DNA of 64,000 bases from Guyparkeria sp. SCN-R1 (GCF_003932495.1 NZ_QZMT01000008.1:1-64000); one strand, 5' to 3'; shown: positions 1 to 8,956, counted from the first letter of the stretch. Notes: generated by a model from the sequence alone, not told the origin. A program made the numbers and translations.

Positions 1-1451
1 GACTCAGGCCTTGGTGCCCGCCTAACCAACCGTCCAACTTTTGGGGGTCAGTTCACGCGGGCGGTTTTCTTTTCTTCCCCCAGGTGACCGTCACCACGCT
101 GTACGACACCAATATCTACGGCGTGAACGGGTCAGTTCCGATCATTAAGGAACAGGATCCACCTGCACCGATCGAAGACGAGACAGCGGATACCGTCGGC
201 ATTCTCTCGCCGAGCCTCGCGGTGCGCTCGGACTGGGACAACCACGAACTGAACTTCAACGCTGGGGCGGACTTGGCGCGCTATCGCGACAACAGCGACG
301 AGAACTACGACGACTTCTGGCTCAACACAGACGGCCGCTACGACATCAATGCCGTCTCCAACGTGTTTGGCGGGCTGGGCTACACCCGGACGCACGAGGA
401 TCGCACCTCGCCGGAAGGGGCGGCCGGGGTGGAACCGGTGCAATACGACAGCCTGGATGCCCATGGCGGCTACGCGCGTCGTATTGGTCAGACCGTGTTG
501 CGACTGGGCGCGACGGCGCAGCAACTGGATTACGAGAGCGGCATCGATGCAACTGGTGTGCCGATCAACCACGACGACCGTGATCGGGATATTTACGCCC
601 TCGGTGCGCGACTGACCTACCTGCGCTCGCCGCAAATCCAGCCGTTCGTGCAGGGCTCGGTCGAGACCCGACGCTACGAGCAACTAACCAACCATTTCGA
701 AACCACTGCTCTACCCGGTGAGGACGTTGACCGTGATTCGGACGGTTATCGAGTAGCGGCGGGCCTGGCTTTCCGCCAGGGCACAAGTCTCGATGGCGAG
801 GTCTATGCGGGGGTGTTGCATCAGAACTTCGATGATCCTCGTTTCTCGTCGATCACGACGCCGGACATCGGAGCTCAAGTGAACTGGCAGGTTACGCCAT
901 TCACCAAGTTGCGTGGATCGCTCGATCGTTCGCTCGAAGAGACGACATATTGGGTAATGCCCGATGGGGTGCAGCCGATTTTTTCGTCGAGCTACCTCTA
1001 CAGCCGTGCCGAGGCCAGTGTCGAGCACCGCCTCACGCCCCGCACGACCTTGTCGGCCCTGGCCTCCTATGGCCAGGTGGACTATCAGGAGGTGGATCGC
1101 ACCGACGACCTGATCAGTGCCGGCGTCGGGATCGAGTACCGGCTGACGCGCAACCTGTTGCTGCAGTTCGACTACCGCCACTTTCAGCGCGACTCCGACT
1201 TCCGCGATCCGTTCAACGAGAAGCAAGATCAGTTCAACGGTGACCTGTTCGATGGCAATTACCAGCGAGACCAGTTCTACCTGCGTCTCAAGGCGTTGCT
1301 GTACCCGGTACGCGAGCCGGCGGTGGTCGCCGGCACCTTCTCCGGGCTGGCCGACACGCGTGGCTCGGGGCTCGGCGGTGGCTTCTACGCCGGTGCGCAA
1401 GCCGGCGTGAGTGGCTTGGCCACCGATACCATCGGGCCGCGTGGCGAGTAG
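1..1451 (+). CDS. Outer membrane beta-barrel protein (BBP2_2-like), 5' partial, ends at an in-frame TAG
   Basis: The frame is open from the window edge, so the start codon and signal peptide lie upstream. The GTG at 84 is unlikely to be the true start, because the codons before it already read like mature barrel sequence (HAGGFLFFPQ followed by VTVTTLYDTNIYG). The body alternates aromatic and polar residues and ends its first barrel near RDQFYLRLKALLYP, as expected of the BBP2_2 family of outer-membrane barrels linked to exopolysaccharide or surface functions. From about position 1371 a second, opacity-type barrel begins (GGGFYAGAQAG) but is cut by TAG at 1449-1451. The same frame continues without another stop to 2600. 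The amber codon is seen directly; whether it is a real mutation, readthrough or a sequence error cannot be told. Confidence 0.8.
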   Translation, partial: LRPWCPPNQPSNFWGSVHAGGFLFFPQVTVTTLYDTNIYGVNGSVPIIKEQDPPAPIEDETADTVGILSPSLAVRSDWDNHELNFNAGADLARYRDNSDENYDDFWLNTDGRYDINAVSNVFGGLGYTRTHEDRTSPEGAAGVEPVQYDSLDAHGGYARRIGQTVLRLGATAQQLDYESGIDATGVPINHDDRDRDIYALGARLTYLRSPQIQPFVQGSVETRRYEQLTNHFETTALPGEDVDRDSDGYRVAAGLAFRQGTSLDGEVYAGVLHQNFDDPRFSSITTPDIGAQVNWQVTPFTKLRGSLDRSLEETTYWVMPDGVQPIFSSSYLYSRAEASVEHRLTPRTTLSALASYGQVDYQEVDRTDDLISAGVGIEYRLTRNLLLQFDYRHFQRDSDFRDPFNEKQDQFNGDLFDGNYQRDQFYLRLKALLYPVREPAVVAGTFSGLADTRGSGLGGGFYAGAQAGVSGLATDTIGPRGE

Positions 1452-1469
1452 GGCACTGATACCGCCACC

Positions 1470-2600
1470 ATGGTCGGCAAGGGCTGGAACACGGGTCTGT
1501 TCGCCGGCTGGGGCCTGACCACCCGGAACAACTGGTACGGCGGCATCGAGATTGAAGGCGCGCGCAGCGGTGCCGACTGGGATCACTCCAAGAACAAGTC
1601 AACCAGCCGCACCTTTTCGCTCGACATGAACGACAGCTGGGGCGCGAGCCTGCGCGGCGGTCGCGTGCTGGCCAACGGGGCGTTGCTTTCCGGCCAGCTC
1701 GGCATGGTTCGCAGCGAATTCGATACCTTCTACCAGGCCAACGACGCCCCGCAGAACGCCGCAGACGACTCGGACGACCAGAACGGCACCCGCTACGGGG
1801 TGGGCGTCGACGTGCCGGCGGGCAAGCACCTGTTCTGGCGCATGGGCTACAGCATCACCGATTACGACGGCTACGATGTGGTCTACGACACCACGCCCGA
1901 TGGCGTCGACCGGTTCGAGACACGTGAAGGGCTGTTCCGCATCGGTCTAGGCTGGCGCTTCGGTGGCCAGGACTACGCGCCGGTCGACCCGACCGAGGGA
2001 GATATCGGCGGCTTCTACGCCGGTGGACAGGTCGGCCATACCCTGCTCACCAGCGACCTCGACGCCGAGCATTACGACTCGGACGAGGGGCCGTATCGTT
2101 TGCAGGCCAGTTTCGGTAATGACGGCGCAAGCACCGGCGTGTTCGCCGGTTACGGCTGGCAGTGGGATCGGATCTATCTCGGCCTGGAACTGGACGTCGA
2201 GAACAGCGGCGCGGAATGGGAGCACGTGCGCGAGCCGACGGGCCGCCAATTCTCCGCCGAGCAGAAGGGTGGACAGGCGCTCTCCGCTCGTCTGGGCTAC
2301 CAGCTGGACAACGGCACGCTGCTCTACGCCCGTTTGGGCAAGGCGCGCAGCCAGTTCAACTACCGATACCGCAAGGGCGAGAATCCCGATAACGACATCA
2401 ACCGCGATGTCAGCGAGATCGGAACCCGTTTCGGCCTGGGTGCGGAAGTGCCGTTGACGCCCAATACCTTCGTGCGAATGGACTACAACCGCACGGACTA
2501 CGGCGACATTGATTTCGCGACCACCCATGGCAACACCGACACGGTGAGCCTGGACAACGAAACCGACCAGTTCCGGCTCGGGGTGGGCTACCGCTTCTAG
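1470..2600 (+). pseudogene. C-terminal part of the same barrel protein: two tandem opacity-type barrels
   Basis: This lies in the same frame as the preceding gene, 18 nt after the TAG. It has no visible ribosome binding site and no signal peptide, so it is probably not an independent gene. It holds the rest of opacity-type repeat 1 (ending RIGLGWRFGG near 1967) and a complete repeat 2 that begins DIGGFYAGGQVG near 2002 and ends in the outer-membrane signature FRLGVGYRF. The repeats share the pattern GxFAGxG, IEIEGARSGADW versus LELDVENSGAEW, and LGxxRSxF. With the upstream part, the intact protein would be one BBP2_2 barrel fused to two eight-stranded barrels. A strong terminator follows. Confidence 0.75.
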
Positions 2601-2632
2601 CTTGGGGGCGCTCCATTTTCCTGTGCGAAAAG

Positions 2633-2664
2633 AACCCCGCCGTCGAGCGGGGTTCATTGTTTTT
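2633..2664 (+). terminator. Rho-independent terminator of the barrel gene
   Basis: AACCCCGC and GCGGGGTT form a perfect 8-bp stem around a 6-nt loop, followed by CATTGTTTTT. Confidence 0.85.
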
Positions 2665-2811
2665 GGGGCTGATCCGGGCGGTGGATAGTGGCGTTTGGAC
2701 CCGCAAATGGCGTCCGCCGGACGATAAAATAACTGACTGATATGCTGTGATTTTATTCGATAGTAGGTTTGATAAATCGATATTGGTCTGGCCCGTAAAA
2801 TTTGATCGGCT

Positions 2812-2847
2812 AACTACCTTGTACGAAGTAGTTTATGGGCATATAAG
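2812..2847 (+). promoter_or_regulatory. Predicted sigma-70 promoter with an overlapping inverted repeat
   Basis: TTGTAC (2819-2824) and TATAAG (2842-2847) are separated by exactly 17 bp in an AT-rich stretch unlike its surroundings. A 6-bp inverted repeat, AACTAC (2812-2817) and GTAGTT (2828-2833), brackets the -35 box and could be an operator. The only gene it can serve is the secreted Gly-rich protein at 2890. Otherwise the interval 2665-2889 holds only the AAAGGAGG ribosome binding site at 2866-2873. Confidence 0.55.
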
Positions 2848-2889
2848 TGTATTGGGACAGCTGAGAAAGGAGGCTCCCTCTTACTGAAC

Positions 2890-4068
2890 ATGAAATCGCT
2901 TTTCAATACCAACCAGAAACGCTTGACCGTCAGCCTGGTGGCTGCCGGTGTGTTTGCCGTGCCCATGCTGGTCGGCAATACCTACACGCACAACCTGATG
3001 CCAATCTCGTCGGCCCATGCGGCCTCGGAACAAGGCCAAGGCGGCCAAGGGGCCGGTGGTGCCATGAAAGGCCAGGGCGGCATCGGTGGCGCTGGCGGCG
3101 TCTCCGGAGGCCAACAGAGCCTGGACGTCAACGACGTGCTGCGCGGCAAGGGTACCGGTGGCCGGGATGCCGGCATCACGGGTCGACCCGACGACAAGGG
3201 CCCGCCGGAAGGTGATGGACCGACTGGTGACATGGGCGGCGGCAATCCGAATGCCGGTACCACCAAGGGGGATCTCTACGGTGATCTCTACGTGGTGCTG
3301 CGAGACCCCCTCACCGGCGCGCCGATCCTTGATGACGAGGGTCGCCTGCAGTTCCTCGATGTCGATGGCAACGTGATCGCTTATGCATCGGATGATCCGG
3401 AAGACGAGGGATATACCGAGGTCGTCGATGAAACGCTGTTGCAGGAGGTCTCGTTTGACCGCCTGAACCTGGCCCGTTCGCCGCAGGCCGTCCTGAGTCA
3501 CTCTCTCGACACGGCGCTCGAGACGATCGCCCTGGATGCCGATGGTGTGCTCGAGTTCGATGCCGCCGGTCGTGTGGTGATCGTGGATGCTGACGGCGTC
3601 GTCTACACGATCGATTCGCCGCTGGAAAACCTGGCGCTTTACCAGGATGCCATCGTGCGACTGAACGATGACATCGACGGGAACGAGACGTTCACCCTCG
3701 ACCAGACGGACTCCCTGCTGGCCGCCGCGGCGAGCAAGTTCGGTACGGTGAGCCTCGACATGGTCGTCTACCTGAACACCATCCTTGGCCTCAACACGGT
3801 GACCGATGCGGGCACAACGGACTATGTGGACCTGACAAGTTTCACCTATGACCGTACCGATGCCTACACCAATCCGGATGGGACTCCTGTCGAGGTGACA
3901 TACCTCTCCGACCCGGAGGGTGATGGGACTTACATCACCGTCACCGAGTCGCTGCTGGATGCGGTGTTCGACGGCGAAACCGCGACGGCTGACGGCGCCA
4001 CGGGCTACGCCTTGTCGACGGACGACGCCCTGCAGGTAATCGAGTTCATCCACGAACCGATTCACTGA
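2890..4068 (+). CDS. Secreted Gly-rich protein of unknown function (paralog 1)
   Basis: This is a 392-residue protein with a Sec signal peptide: KR-rich n-region, hydrophobic core and likely cleavage after SSAHA near residue 44. The mature N-terminus is a Gly/Gln-rich low-complexity linker to about residue 75. A folded acidic region from about residue 125 starts with YGDLYVVLRDP. It contains repeated DxDG-type turns (FLDVDGNVIAY, ALDADGVLEFD, IVDADGVVYTID) reminiscent of calcium-binding or adhesin loops. It shares the whole C-terminal region with the next gene, including the ending EFxHEPIH. A strong Shine-Dalgarno lies 16 nt upstream of the ATG. I recognise no named family. Secretion to the cell surface or medium is inferred only from the signal peptide. 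Confidence 0.8.
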   Translation: MKSLFNTNQKRLTVSLVAAGVFAVPMLVGNTYTHNLMPISSAHAASEQGQGGQGAGGAMKGQGGIGGAGGVSGGQQSLDVNDVLRGKGTGGRDAGITGRPDDKGPPEGDGPTGDMGGGNPNAGTTKGDLYGDLYVVLRDPLTGAPILDDEGRLQFLDVDGNVIAYASDDPEDEGYTEVVDETLLQEVSFDRLNLARSPQAVLSHSLDTALETIALDADGVLEFDAAGRVVIVDADGVVYTIDSPLENLALYQDAIVRLNDDIDGNETFTLDQTDSLLAAAASKFGTVSLDMVVYLNTILGLNTVTDAGTTDYVDLTSFTYDRTDAYTNPDGTPVEVTYLSDPEGDGTYITVTESLLDAVFDGETATADGATGYALSTDDALQVIEFIHEPIH

Positions 4069-4105
4069 TTCGCTTGGTGAGGTGGAATGGCTGGTAGCCA
4101 TTTTC

Positions 4106-4133
4106 AAGGCCCCCGTTCCGGGGGTCTTTTTTT
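4106..4133 (+). terminator. Rho-independent terminator between the two Gly-rich paralogs
   Basis: GGCCCCC pairs with GGGGGTC across GTTCC, followed by seven T residues. It suggests the two paralogs are not simply one transcript. Confidence 0.85.
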
Positions 4134-4195
4134 CGCCTCGACTCTCAAGCGAAGCGACCGATCAGTGCAGAAGGGCAATCTCCAGGGAGATTCAC

Positions 4196-5356
4196 ATGAC
4201 TATCAATAATTCGTTCAAGAAAACACATCGCCCGTTACTCGCCAGTCTGGCCGTCGCCGGGCTCGTCTCCGGATCGATGCTCATCGACGCGGGCCCGCTC
4301 GCGCCGGTTACCGCCATCTCGACTGTTCAGGCCGCCGAGGGCGGCCATTCCAGCGGTGGTCGGGGCGGCTCGGCGGGCGGTGGCCACGATACCGGCACGA
4401 CGCACACCGATGACGGTACCGATGATCACGCCGACAGCGACCACGGCAAGAAAGGCCCGGGTGGCAAGGGTGGTGCCGGCGGCAAGGGCGGCAAAGGCGG
4501 TGGCCACGCCGGCGCAGGCAGCCAGCAACTGGTCGACAGCGTGTTCCGCGGCAAGGGGCGCGACAGCCTCGACGCGATGCCAGGAACGTCGGGTCGAGGT
4601 GCGTCCGGCAAGGGTGGGCTGTACGGCGATCTCTACGTGATCCTGCGCAATCCGGACGGATCCCCCGAGCTCGACGACCTCGGTCGCGTGCAATTCCTCG
4701 ATGCCGATGGGAACGTGATCGCGTACACCTCAGATGATCCGGATGCCGAAGGCTTTACCGAGGTGGTCAACGAGGCGGCGTTGCAGGAAGTCGAATTCGA
4801 ACGGCTGAACGTGGTCCGGGCGCCGCCAACGGTGCTTGATCACTCGCTTGAAGAGGCACTGCGCACGCTTGCCCTGGATGCCGACGGCGAACTGGACACC
4901 GATGCCGCCGGCCGGCTCGTGGTGGTGGATGCCGCCGGCAACGAGTTCACCATCGACTCACCGCTGGCGAACCTCTCGCTCTATCGGGCGGCCCTGACCG
5001 ATGGCAGCTGGACCCTGCAGGACGCCGCGGTGTTCCTGGGTAGTGCCTCGTCCAAGACCAACGGCATCACGACGGACACGGTCGTCTACCTGAACACCAT
5101 CCTGGGCATCAACAACCCAGAGGACGGCTACTACGACCTGTCCGGGTTTGCCTACGAGCGCACCGGTGTCCACACGGGGACCGTTACCTACCTGACCGAC
5201 CCGGATGGGGACGGCACCTATGTCGAGCAGACCGAGTCGATCATGGATGCCGTGTTCGACGGCACGGGGTACAGCGGCACCGGGGCCGATGCCTTTGCCC
5301 AGGCGGCCGACGATGCCCGGGCGGTGATCGAGTTCACTCACGAGCCGATTCACTAA
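4196..5356 (+). CDS. Secreted Gly-rich protein of unknown function (paralog 2)
   Basis: The start ATG at 4196 is chosen because AGGGAG lies 7 nt upstream and a Sec signal peptide follows directly, with cleavage likely after VQAA. An upstream in-frame ATG at 4082 would run through the terminator. The 386-residue protein has a long linker rich in Gly, Lys, His and Asp (residues about 45-115, with repeated GGKGG). It then has the same domain as paralog 1: YGDLYVILRNP, FLDADGNVIAYTSDDPDAEG, LDADGELDTDAAGR, TIDSPLANLSLY and a final EFTHEPIH. The two copies differ mostly in the low-complexity linker. Tandem duplication is the simplest explanation. Function unknown. Confidence 0.8.
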   Translation: MTINNSFKKTHRPLLASLAVAGLVSGSMLIDAGPLAPVTAISTVQAAEGGHSSGGRGGSAGGGHDTGTTHTDDGTDDHADSDHGKKGPGGKGGAGGKGGKGGGHAGAGSQQLVDSVFRGKGRDSLDAMPGTSGRGASGKGGLYGDLYVILRNPDGSPELDDLGRVQFLDADGNVIAYTSDDPDAEGFTEVVNEAALQEVEFERLNVVRAPPTVLDHSLEEALRTLALDADGELDTDAAGRLVVVDAAGNEFTIDSPLANLSLYRAALTDGSWTLQDAAVFLGSASSKTNGITTDTVVYLNTILGINNPEDGYYDLSGFAYERTGVHTGTVTYLTDPDGDGTYVEQTESIMDAVFDGTGYSGTGADAFAQAADDARAVIEFTHEPIH

Positions 5357-5378
5357 CAACGGCAATGGTCGGCGAGCC

Positions 5379-5460
5379 ATCGCGTCTCGCAGGAGCGCCT
5401 TCAGGCGCGATGGTTTGACGGTGCCACCCGAATGTTTCGCGGCTGAAGCCGCTCCTATGG
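5379..5460. repeat. Inverted pair of REP-like palindromes
   Basis: Two related palindromes face each other: AGGAGCGCCTTCAGGCGCGA at 5391-5410 and the reverse complement of AGGAGCGGCTTCAGCCGCGA at 5437-5456. They differ by a compensatory change in the stem (GCGCC/GGCGC versus GCGGC/GCCGC) around the same TTCA loop. This is the classic layout of a REP pair (BIME) between convergent genes. Confidence 0.75.
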
Positions 5461-6459
5461 TGACGGCTGGCCCTCGAGCCGCCGAATCCGTTCGTCGAGC
5501 GGCGGGTGGGTGTCGAACAGGCGGGCGCCGCCGGCGCGGAACAGGAAGGCGTGGTTCATCTCCGCGGCGGCATCGGACTCCACCCGGGAGGAGGCGCCGC
5601 CCTTGAGCTTCTCGAAGGCGCTTTTCAGGCCGTCGGGATAGCGGGTGAACTGCACGGCCGAGGCGTCGGCGAGAAACTCGCGCTGGCGGCTGACGGCCGC
5701 CTGCAGGATGCGACCGAAGAACACGGTCAGCAGCCCCACCAGCGCGATGGCCGCCGCACCTGCCAGCATGGCGATGCGCAGGCGAGCGTCTCGCCGGCCT
5801 GGTCCGATGCCGACGTGGAACCACCAGCGGGCGACGAAGAACAGGAAGGTGAAACCGAACACCATTGCCGCCACGCGCACGGACAGCTTGATATCGCTGT
5901 TGGCGATGTGGCCGAACTCGTGGGCGACCACGCCGGCCAACTCGTCACGGCTGAGGTTGTCCAGCGCGCCCTGGGTCACGGCCACCGCGGCGTTCTCCGG
6001 CTTCGTGCCGGCGGCGAAGGCATTGATACCGGCCTCCCGGTCGAGCACGAATACCCTCGGCCGGGGCAGGGAGGAAGCGATCGCCATCTCGTCGACCACG
6101 TTCACGTACTGGCGTTCGGCCGGGCTGAGGTTGGTTTCGCCCGCGCCGGTGAGCTCGCGGCCGCCGAGCGACTGAGCCACCTTGGCGCCGTCCGAGCGGG
6201 TGAACCAGCGAAACAGGGTGACCAGGAGAATGCCACCGCCGGTCAGTCCGGCGGCCCAGGCAAACGCCTCCCACGTTGCATCTACCGGCATGCTGGACGG
6301 ACCGCTGCCCTGAGCCGCCTGTGCCTGTTCACCCAGTGTCAGCCCGAGCCACATCAGCCCGCCCACGGTTGCGGCAGCGGCGAGAAGTAGCAACACGTAC
6401 AGTCCGACCAGTATTCGGGTCTGTCGTCGGGCGAGGTCCTGCTGTTCGCGAAAATCCAT
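5455..6459 (-). CDS. M48-family membrane metalloprotease (HtpX-like)
   Basis: This 334-residue integral membrane protease has the zinc motif HEFGH near residue 180 and the third-ligand segment REFLADASA. It ends in the usual DTHPPLDERI signature of HtpX-like enzymes. Four hydrophobic segments (about residues 17-40, 63-85, 195-220 and 230-255) flank the catalytic region, so the active site should face the cytoplasm. The gene follows lemA by 11 nt in the same orientation, the common LemA/M48 pairing. A role in membrane-protein quality control is inferred from the family. It is longer than E. coli HtpX and carries an extra N-terminal hydrophobic hairpin. Its stop codon abuts the REP pair. Confidence 0.9.
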   Translation of the reverse strand: MDFREQQDLARRQTRILVGLYVLLLLAAAATVGGLMWLGLTLGEQAQAAQGSGPSSMPVDATWEAFAWAAGLTGGGILLVTLFRWFTRSDGAKVAQSLGGRELTGAGETNLSPAERQYVNVVDEMAIASSLPRPRVFVLDREAGINAFAAGTKPENAAVAVTQGALDNLSRDELAGVVAHEFGHIANSDIKLSVRVAAMVFGFTFLFFVARWWFHVGIGPGRRDARLRIAMLAGAAAIALVGLLTVFFGRILQAAVSRQREFLADASAVQFTRYPDGLKSAFEKLKGGASSRVESDAAAEMNHAFLFRAGGARLFDTHPPLDERIRRLEGQPSP

Positions 6460-6470
6460 GAGTTACCGGC

Positions 6471-7067
6471 TCAGAAGCTGACTTCGGGGGGCTTCTGGAT
6501 GGCCTCGCTGTCCTCGAACTCCAGCAATTGGGCATCCTCGCCATGGCCGACCAGCTTGCCGATCACGACCGGCGGGAAGGAGCGGCGGTACTCGTTGTAC
6601 TTCTGCACCAGGTCGTTGTAGGCCTGGCGGGAGTAGGCGACGCGGTTTTCCGTGGTGGCCAGTTCCTCGGCGAGCTGGCGCATGTTCGCATCGGCCTTGA
6701 GATCCGGGTAGGCCTCGAAGGTGGCGTTCAGTCGGCCCAGGCCACTGGTGAGCGCGGATTCCGCGCGGGAAAGCAGGTCCATGGTCTCGGGGTTTCCCGG
6801 CCGGTCATGCGCCGCGTCGACCGCCTTTTCGGCGGCGGCACGCGCCTCGGTGACCTCCTTGAGGACCGAGGCTTCGTGGTCCATGTAGCCCTTGGCCGTG
6901 TTGACCAGGTTGGGAATCAGGTCATGGCGACGCTTCAATTGCGTCTCGATTTGCGCAAAGCCGTTCTCGTACTGGGTCTGGTACGAGGTGAGCTTGTTGT
7001 AGAGGTAGATGACGTAGACGGCGGCGATCACGACCAGCGCGATCACGATCCAGATTTCGGTTCCCAT
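6471..7067 (-). CDS. lemA: LemA family protein
   Basis: This 198-residue protein begins with one N-terminal membrane segment (residues about 5-24). The helical LemA domain follows, with the hallmark stretch RRHDLIPNLVNTAKGY and the later ENRVAYSRQAYND and YNEYRRSFP. The start at 7067 is supported by AAGGAG about 9 nt upstream; the frame is open further upstream but without family similarity. It forms an operon with the M48 protease. LemA proteins are thought to work as membrane-anchored partners of these proteases, but their molecular function is not settled. Confidence 0.92.
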   Translation of the reverse strand: MGTEIWIVIALVVIAAVYVIYLYNKLTSYQTQYENGFAQIETQLKRRHDLIPNLVNTAKGYMDHEASVLKEVTEARAAAEKAVDAAHDRPGNPETMDLLSRAESALTSGLGRLNATFEAYPDLKADANMRQLAEELATTENRVAYSRQAYNDLVQKYNEYRRSFPPVVIGKLVGHGEDAQLLEFEDSEAIQKPPEVSF

Positions 7068-7311
7068 GGCGGCTTCTCCTTGCTTAAGCGCGACGAATGG
7101 TCGCGGGCCGTTTGACCAGGATTGGATGGACCCGCACGAGTGTACTCGTCTCGCTGGGTAGTTGCGTGGCAGTCGAGAGTGGATCGGCTGGGTACACGGC
7201 GTTTGCTGGTGGCGAACTGCGGTTTCGGGAAAACAGGGCGGGGCGTTCGGCAGCAACGTCAATCGTCGGTTTTTGGCACACTGCACGCTTGGTTCACTGA
7301 TGGGAACACGC

Positions 7312-8094
7312 ATGTCCTGGATTGGAAAAGCGGTGGGGGCCGGGCTTGGCTTCTGGATATTCGGTTGGATCGGAGCGGGTATCGGGCTGTTGCTCGGGCA
7401 CTTTCTCGATCGATTCTTCGGCCGGATCAAGCGGGTCGGTGGGCGGCTGCTCGAGGTGCAACAGACCTTCTTCGAGACGACCTTCACCGTGCTGGGTCAC
7501 GTCTGCAAGGCGGATGGCCAGGTCACGCAGGCGGAGATTCGTGCCGCCGAGCAGATCATGACGCAAATGCGCCTGACCAAGGCACGGCGCAGACGCGCGA
7601 TCGAGGCCTTCAATCGCGGCAAGGCCAGCGATTTCGATCCCGAACACATCATTCGCCGATTCGTGCGCGTTTGCGGCAGCCAGCCGACGCTGCTGCGGGT
7701 CTTTCTCGAGATCCAGATCCAGGCGGCGTTCGCCGATGGCCAGATTGCCCCGGCCGAGCGCGAGGCGTTGATGCGTATCGCCCATACCCTGGGCGTGTCG
7801 GATGCCGACTTTTCCCGGCTCGAGGCGCTGCTGGCGGGCCACTATCAACGTGGTCCGGGTGCGCCGACCACGGCCGCGGCCCTGGACAACGCCTACCAGG
7901 CGTTGGGGGTGGAGCGCTCGGCGACCGATCCCGAGGTCAAGCGCGCCTATCGAAAGTTGATGAGCGAGCACCATCCGGACAAGCTGATTGCCAAGGGGTT
8001 GCCGGATTCAATGGTCGAGTTGGCCAAGGAGCGCAGCCAGGAAATCCAGAACGCCTACGAGACCATCCGTCGGTCGCGTCAGGCCCAAGGGTAA
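7312..8094 (+). CDS. djlA: Co-chaperone DjlA (TerB-like domain plus C-terminal J domain)
   Basis: The protein has an N-terminal hydrophobic hairpin with Gly-rich helices (residues about 5-30), as in E. coli DjlA. A TerB-like central domain follows (GHVCKADGQVTQAE and FADGQIAPAERE are the paired acidic motifs). A C-terminal J domain carries the essential HPD tripeptide (EHHPDKL) near residue 220. It would stimulate DnaK ATPase at the cytoplasmic face of the inner membrane. I prefer ATG 7312, giving MSWIGKAVG and matching DjlA N-termini; ATG 7300, four codons earlier, is possible. No strong Shine-Dalgarno is visible for either. Confidence 0.9.
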   Translation: MSWIGKAVGAGLGFWIFGWIGAGIGLLLGHFLDRFFGRIKRVGGRLLEVQQTFFETTFTVLGHVCKADGQVTQAEIRAAEQIMTQMRLTKARRRRAIEAFNRGKASDFDPEHIIRRFVRVCGSQPTLLRVFLEIQIQAAFADGQIAPAEREALMRIAHTLGVSDADFSRLEALLAGHYQRGPGAPTTAAALDNAYQALGVERSATDPEVKRAYRKLMSEHHPDKLIAKGLPDSMVELAKERSQEIQNAYETIRRSRQAQG

Positions 8095-8124
8095 GAGCCG
8101 TTTTTACAACGAAGGAGTGACGTG

Positions 8125-8577
8125 ATGACCGGTTTATTGATGGTGATCCACCTGCTGTCCGCGGTCCTGTGGATCGGTGGTGTCTTCTATGCCTACGTGA
8201 TCCTGCGCCCGTCGGTGGGGTTTCTTTCCGGCCCTGAGCGGGTCTCGCTCTGGGATCGGGTGTTTACGCGCTTCTTTCGTTGGGTGTGGGTCCTGATTGC
8301 CGCCCTGTTGATCAGTGGCTACGGGATGCTGTTCTCGGCGTTCGGTGGGTTCGGTTCGCCGGGCTACCTGCACGGGATGCAACTGTTCGGCTGGTTGACG
8401 ATCATCGCGTTCGTCGTGCTCGCCTTCGGGCCGTATCGGCAGTTGCACATCGCGGTGGCGGCCGAGGACTGGTCACGGGCCGGGGAAATGATTCCGCGCA
8501 TCCGCCGGCTGGTGCATATCATCATGTGGCTGGGCCTGGTGAGCATCGCGATCGGTGGGGGCGGCTCCTACCTGTAA
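8125..8577 (+). CDS. CopD-like integral membrane protein
   Basis: This roughly 150-residue protein has four predicted membrane helices. The opening LLMVIHLLSAVLWIGGVFYAY, with His and Trp in the first helix, and HLHIAVA/RRLVHIIMWLG later in the chain resemble the CopD/DUF4149-like family of small membrane proteins with conserved histidines. Such proteins are variously linked to copper handling or heme-like ligands; function here is unproven. The ATG at 8125 is preferred over the adjacent GTG because GAAGGAG ends 7 nt upstream. It lies 30 nt after djlA and may be cotranscribed. Confidence 0.75.
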   Translation: MTGLLMVIHLLSAVLWIGGVFYAYVILRPSVGFLSGPERVSLWDRVFTRFFRWVWVLIAALLISGYGMLFSAFGGFGSPGYLHGMQLFGWLTIIAFVVLAFGPYRQLHIAVAAEDWSRAGEMIPRIRRLVHIIMWLGLVSIAIGGGGSYL

Positions 8578-8636
8578 GGCGGTGCGTCGGGCGAGCGCTG
8601 GTTTGAAAAACCGCCCGGCCAGGGACTATGGTCTCG

Positions 8637-8902
8637 GGAAACTCTTCACGATTCGATGACGTCTCTGCGGGACCTCCAAGGGCCCAGATGCAAGGCGCAG
8701 TCCGCCGTGAAGGGCCGTGGCCCTTTACAAGGGCTGCAACGCCGCAGATGGGCCCTTGGAGGCCCGCCCGGACGGGGCTCGCGGGTTTGTCCGCACTCGG
8801 CGTTACCGTCCCTCGACGGGCAACGAGCCCGTCTTCGGTCCGGCGCCTTGATTGCGGACAAACCCGCAAGCCAGAGATGCCATCGAATCGTGAAGAGTTT
8901 CC
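8637..8902 (+). mobile_element. Three-armed palindromic element, copy 1 (non-coding, MITE-like)
   Basis: This 266-bp element has perfect terminal inverted repeats of more than 20 bp (left 8636-8658, right 8881-8903) starting GGAAACTCTTCACG. Inside are two long palindromic arms. Arm A pairs CCTCCAAGGGCCCA (8673-8686) with 8749-8762 and carries a tip hairpin AAGGGCC-GT-GGCCCTT (8710-8725). Arm B pairs 8776-8795 with 8853-8872, a 20-bp stem with one mismatch. The 4-bp flanks are CTCG and CTAG. It has no credible gene. It occupies most of the 379-bp gap between the CopD-like gene and the aldolase. Confidence 0.85.
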
Positions 8903-8956
8903 CTAGAGCGGTCACTTTTCACGACATGATTTCACACGGAATCAAGGAGTTCGCGC

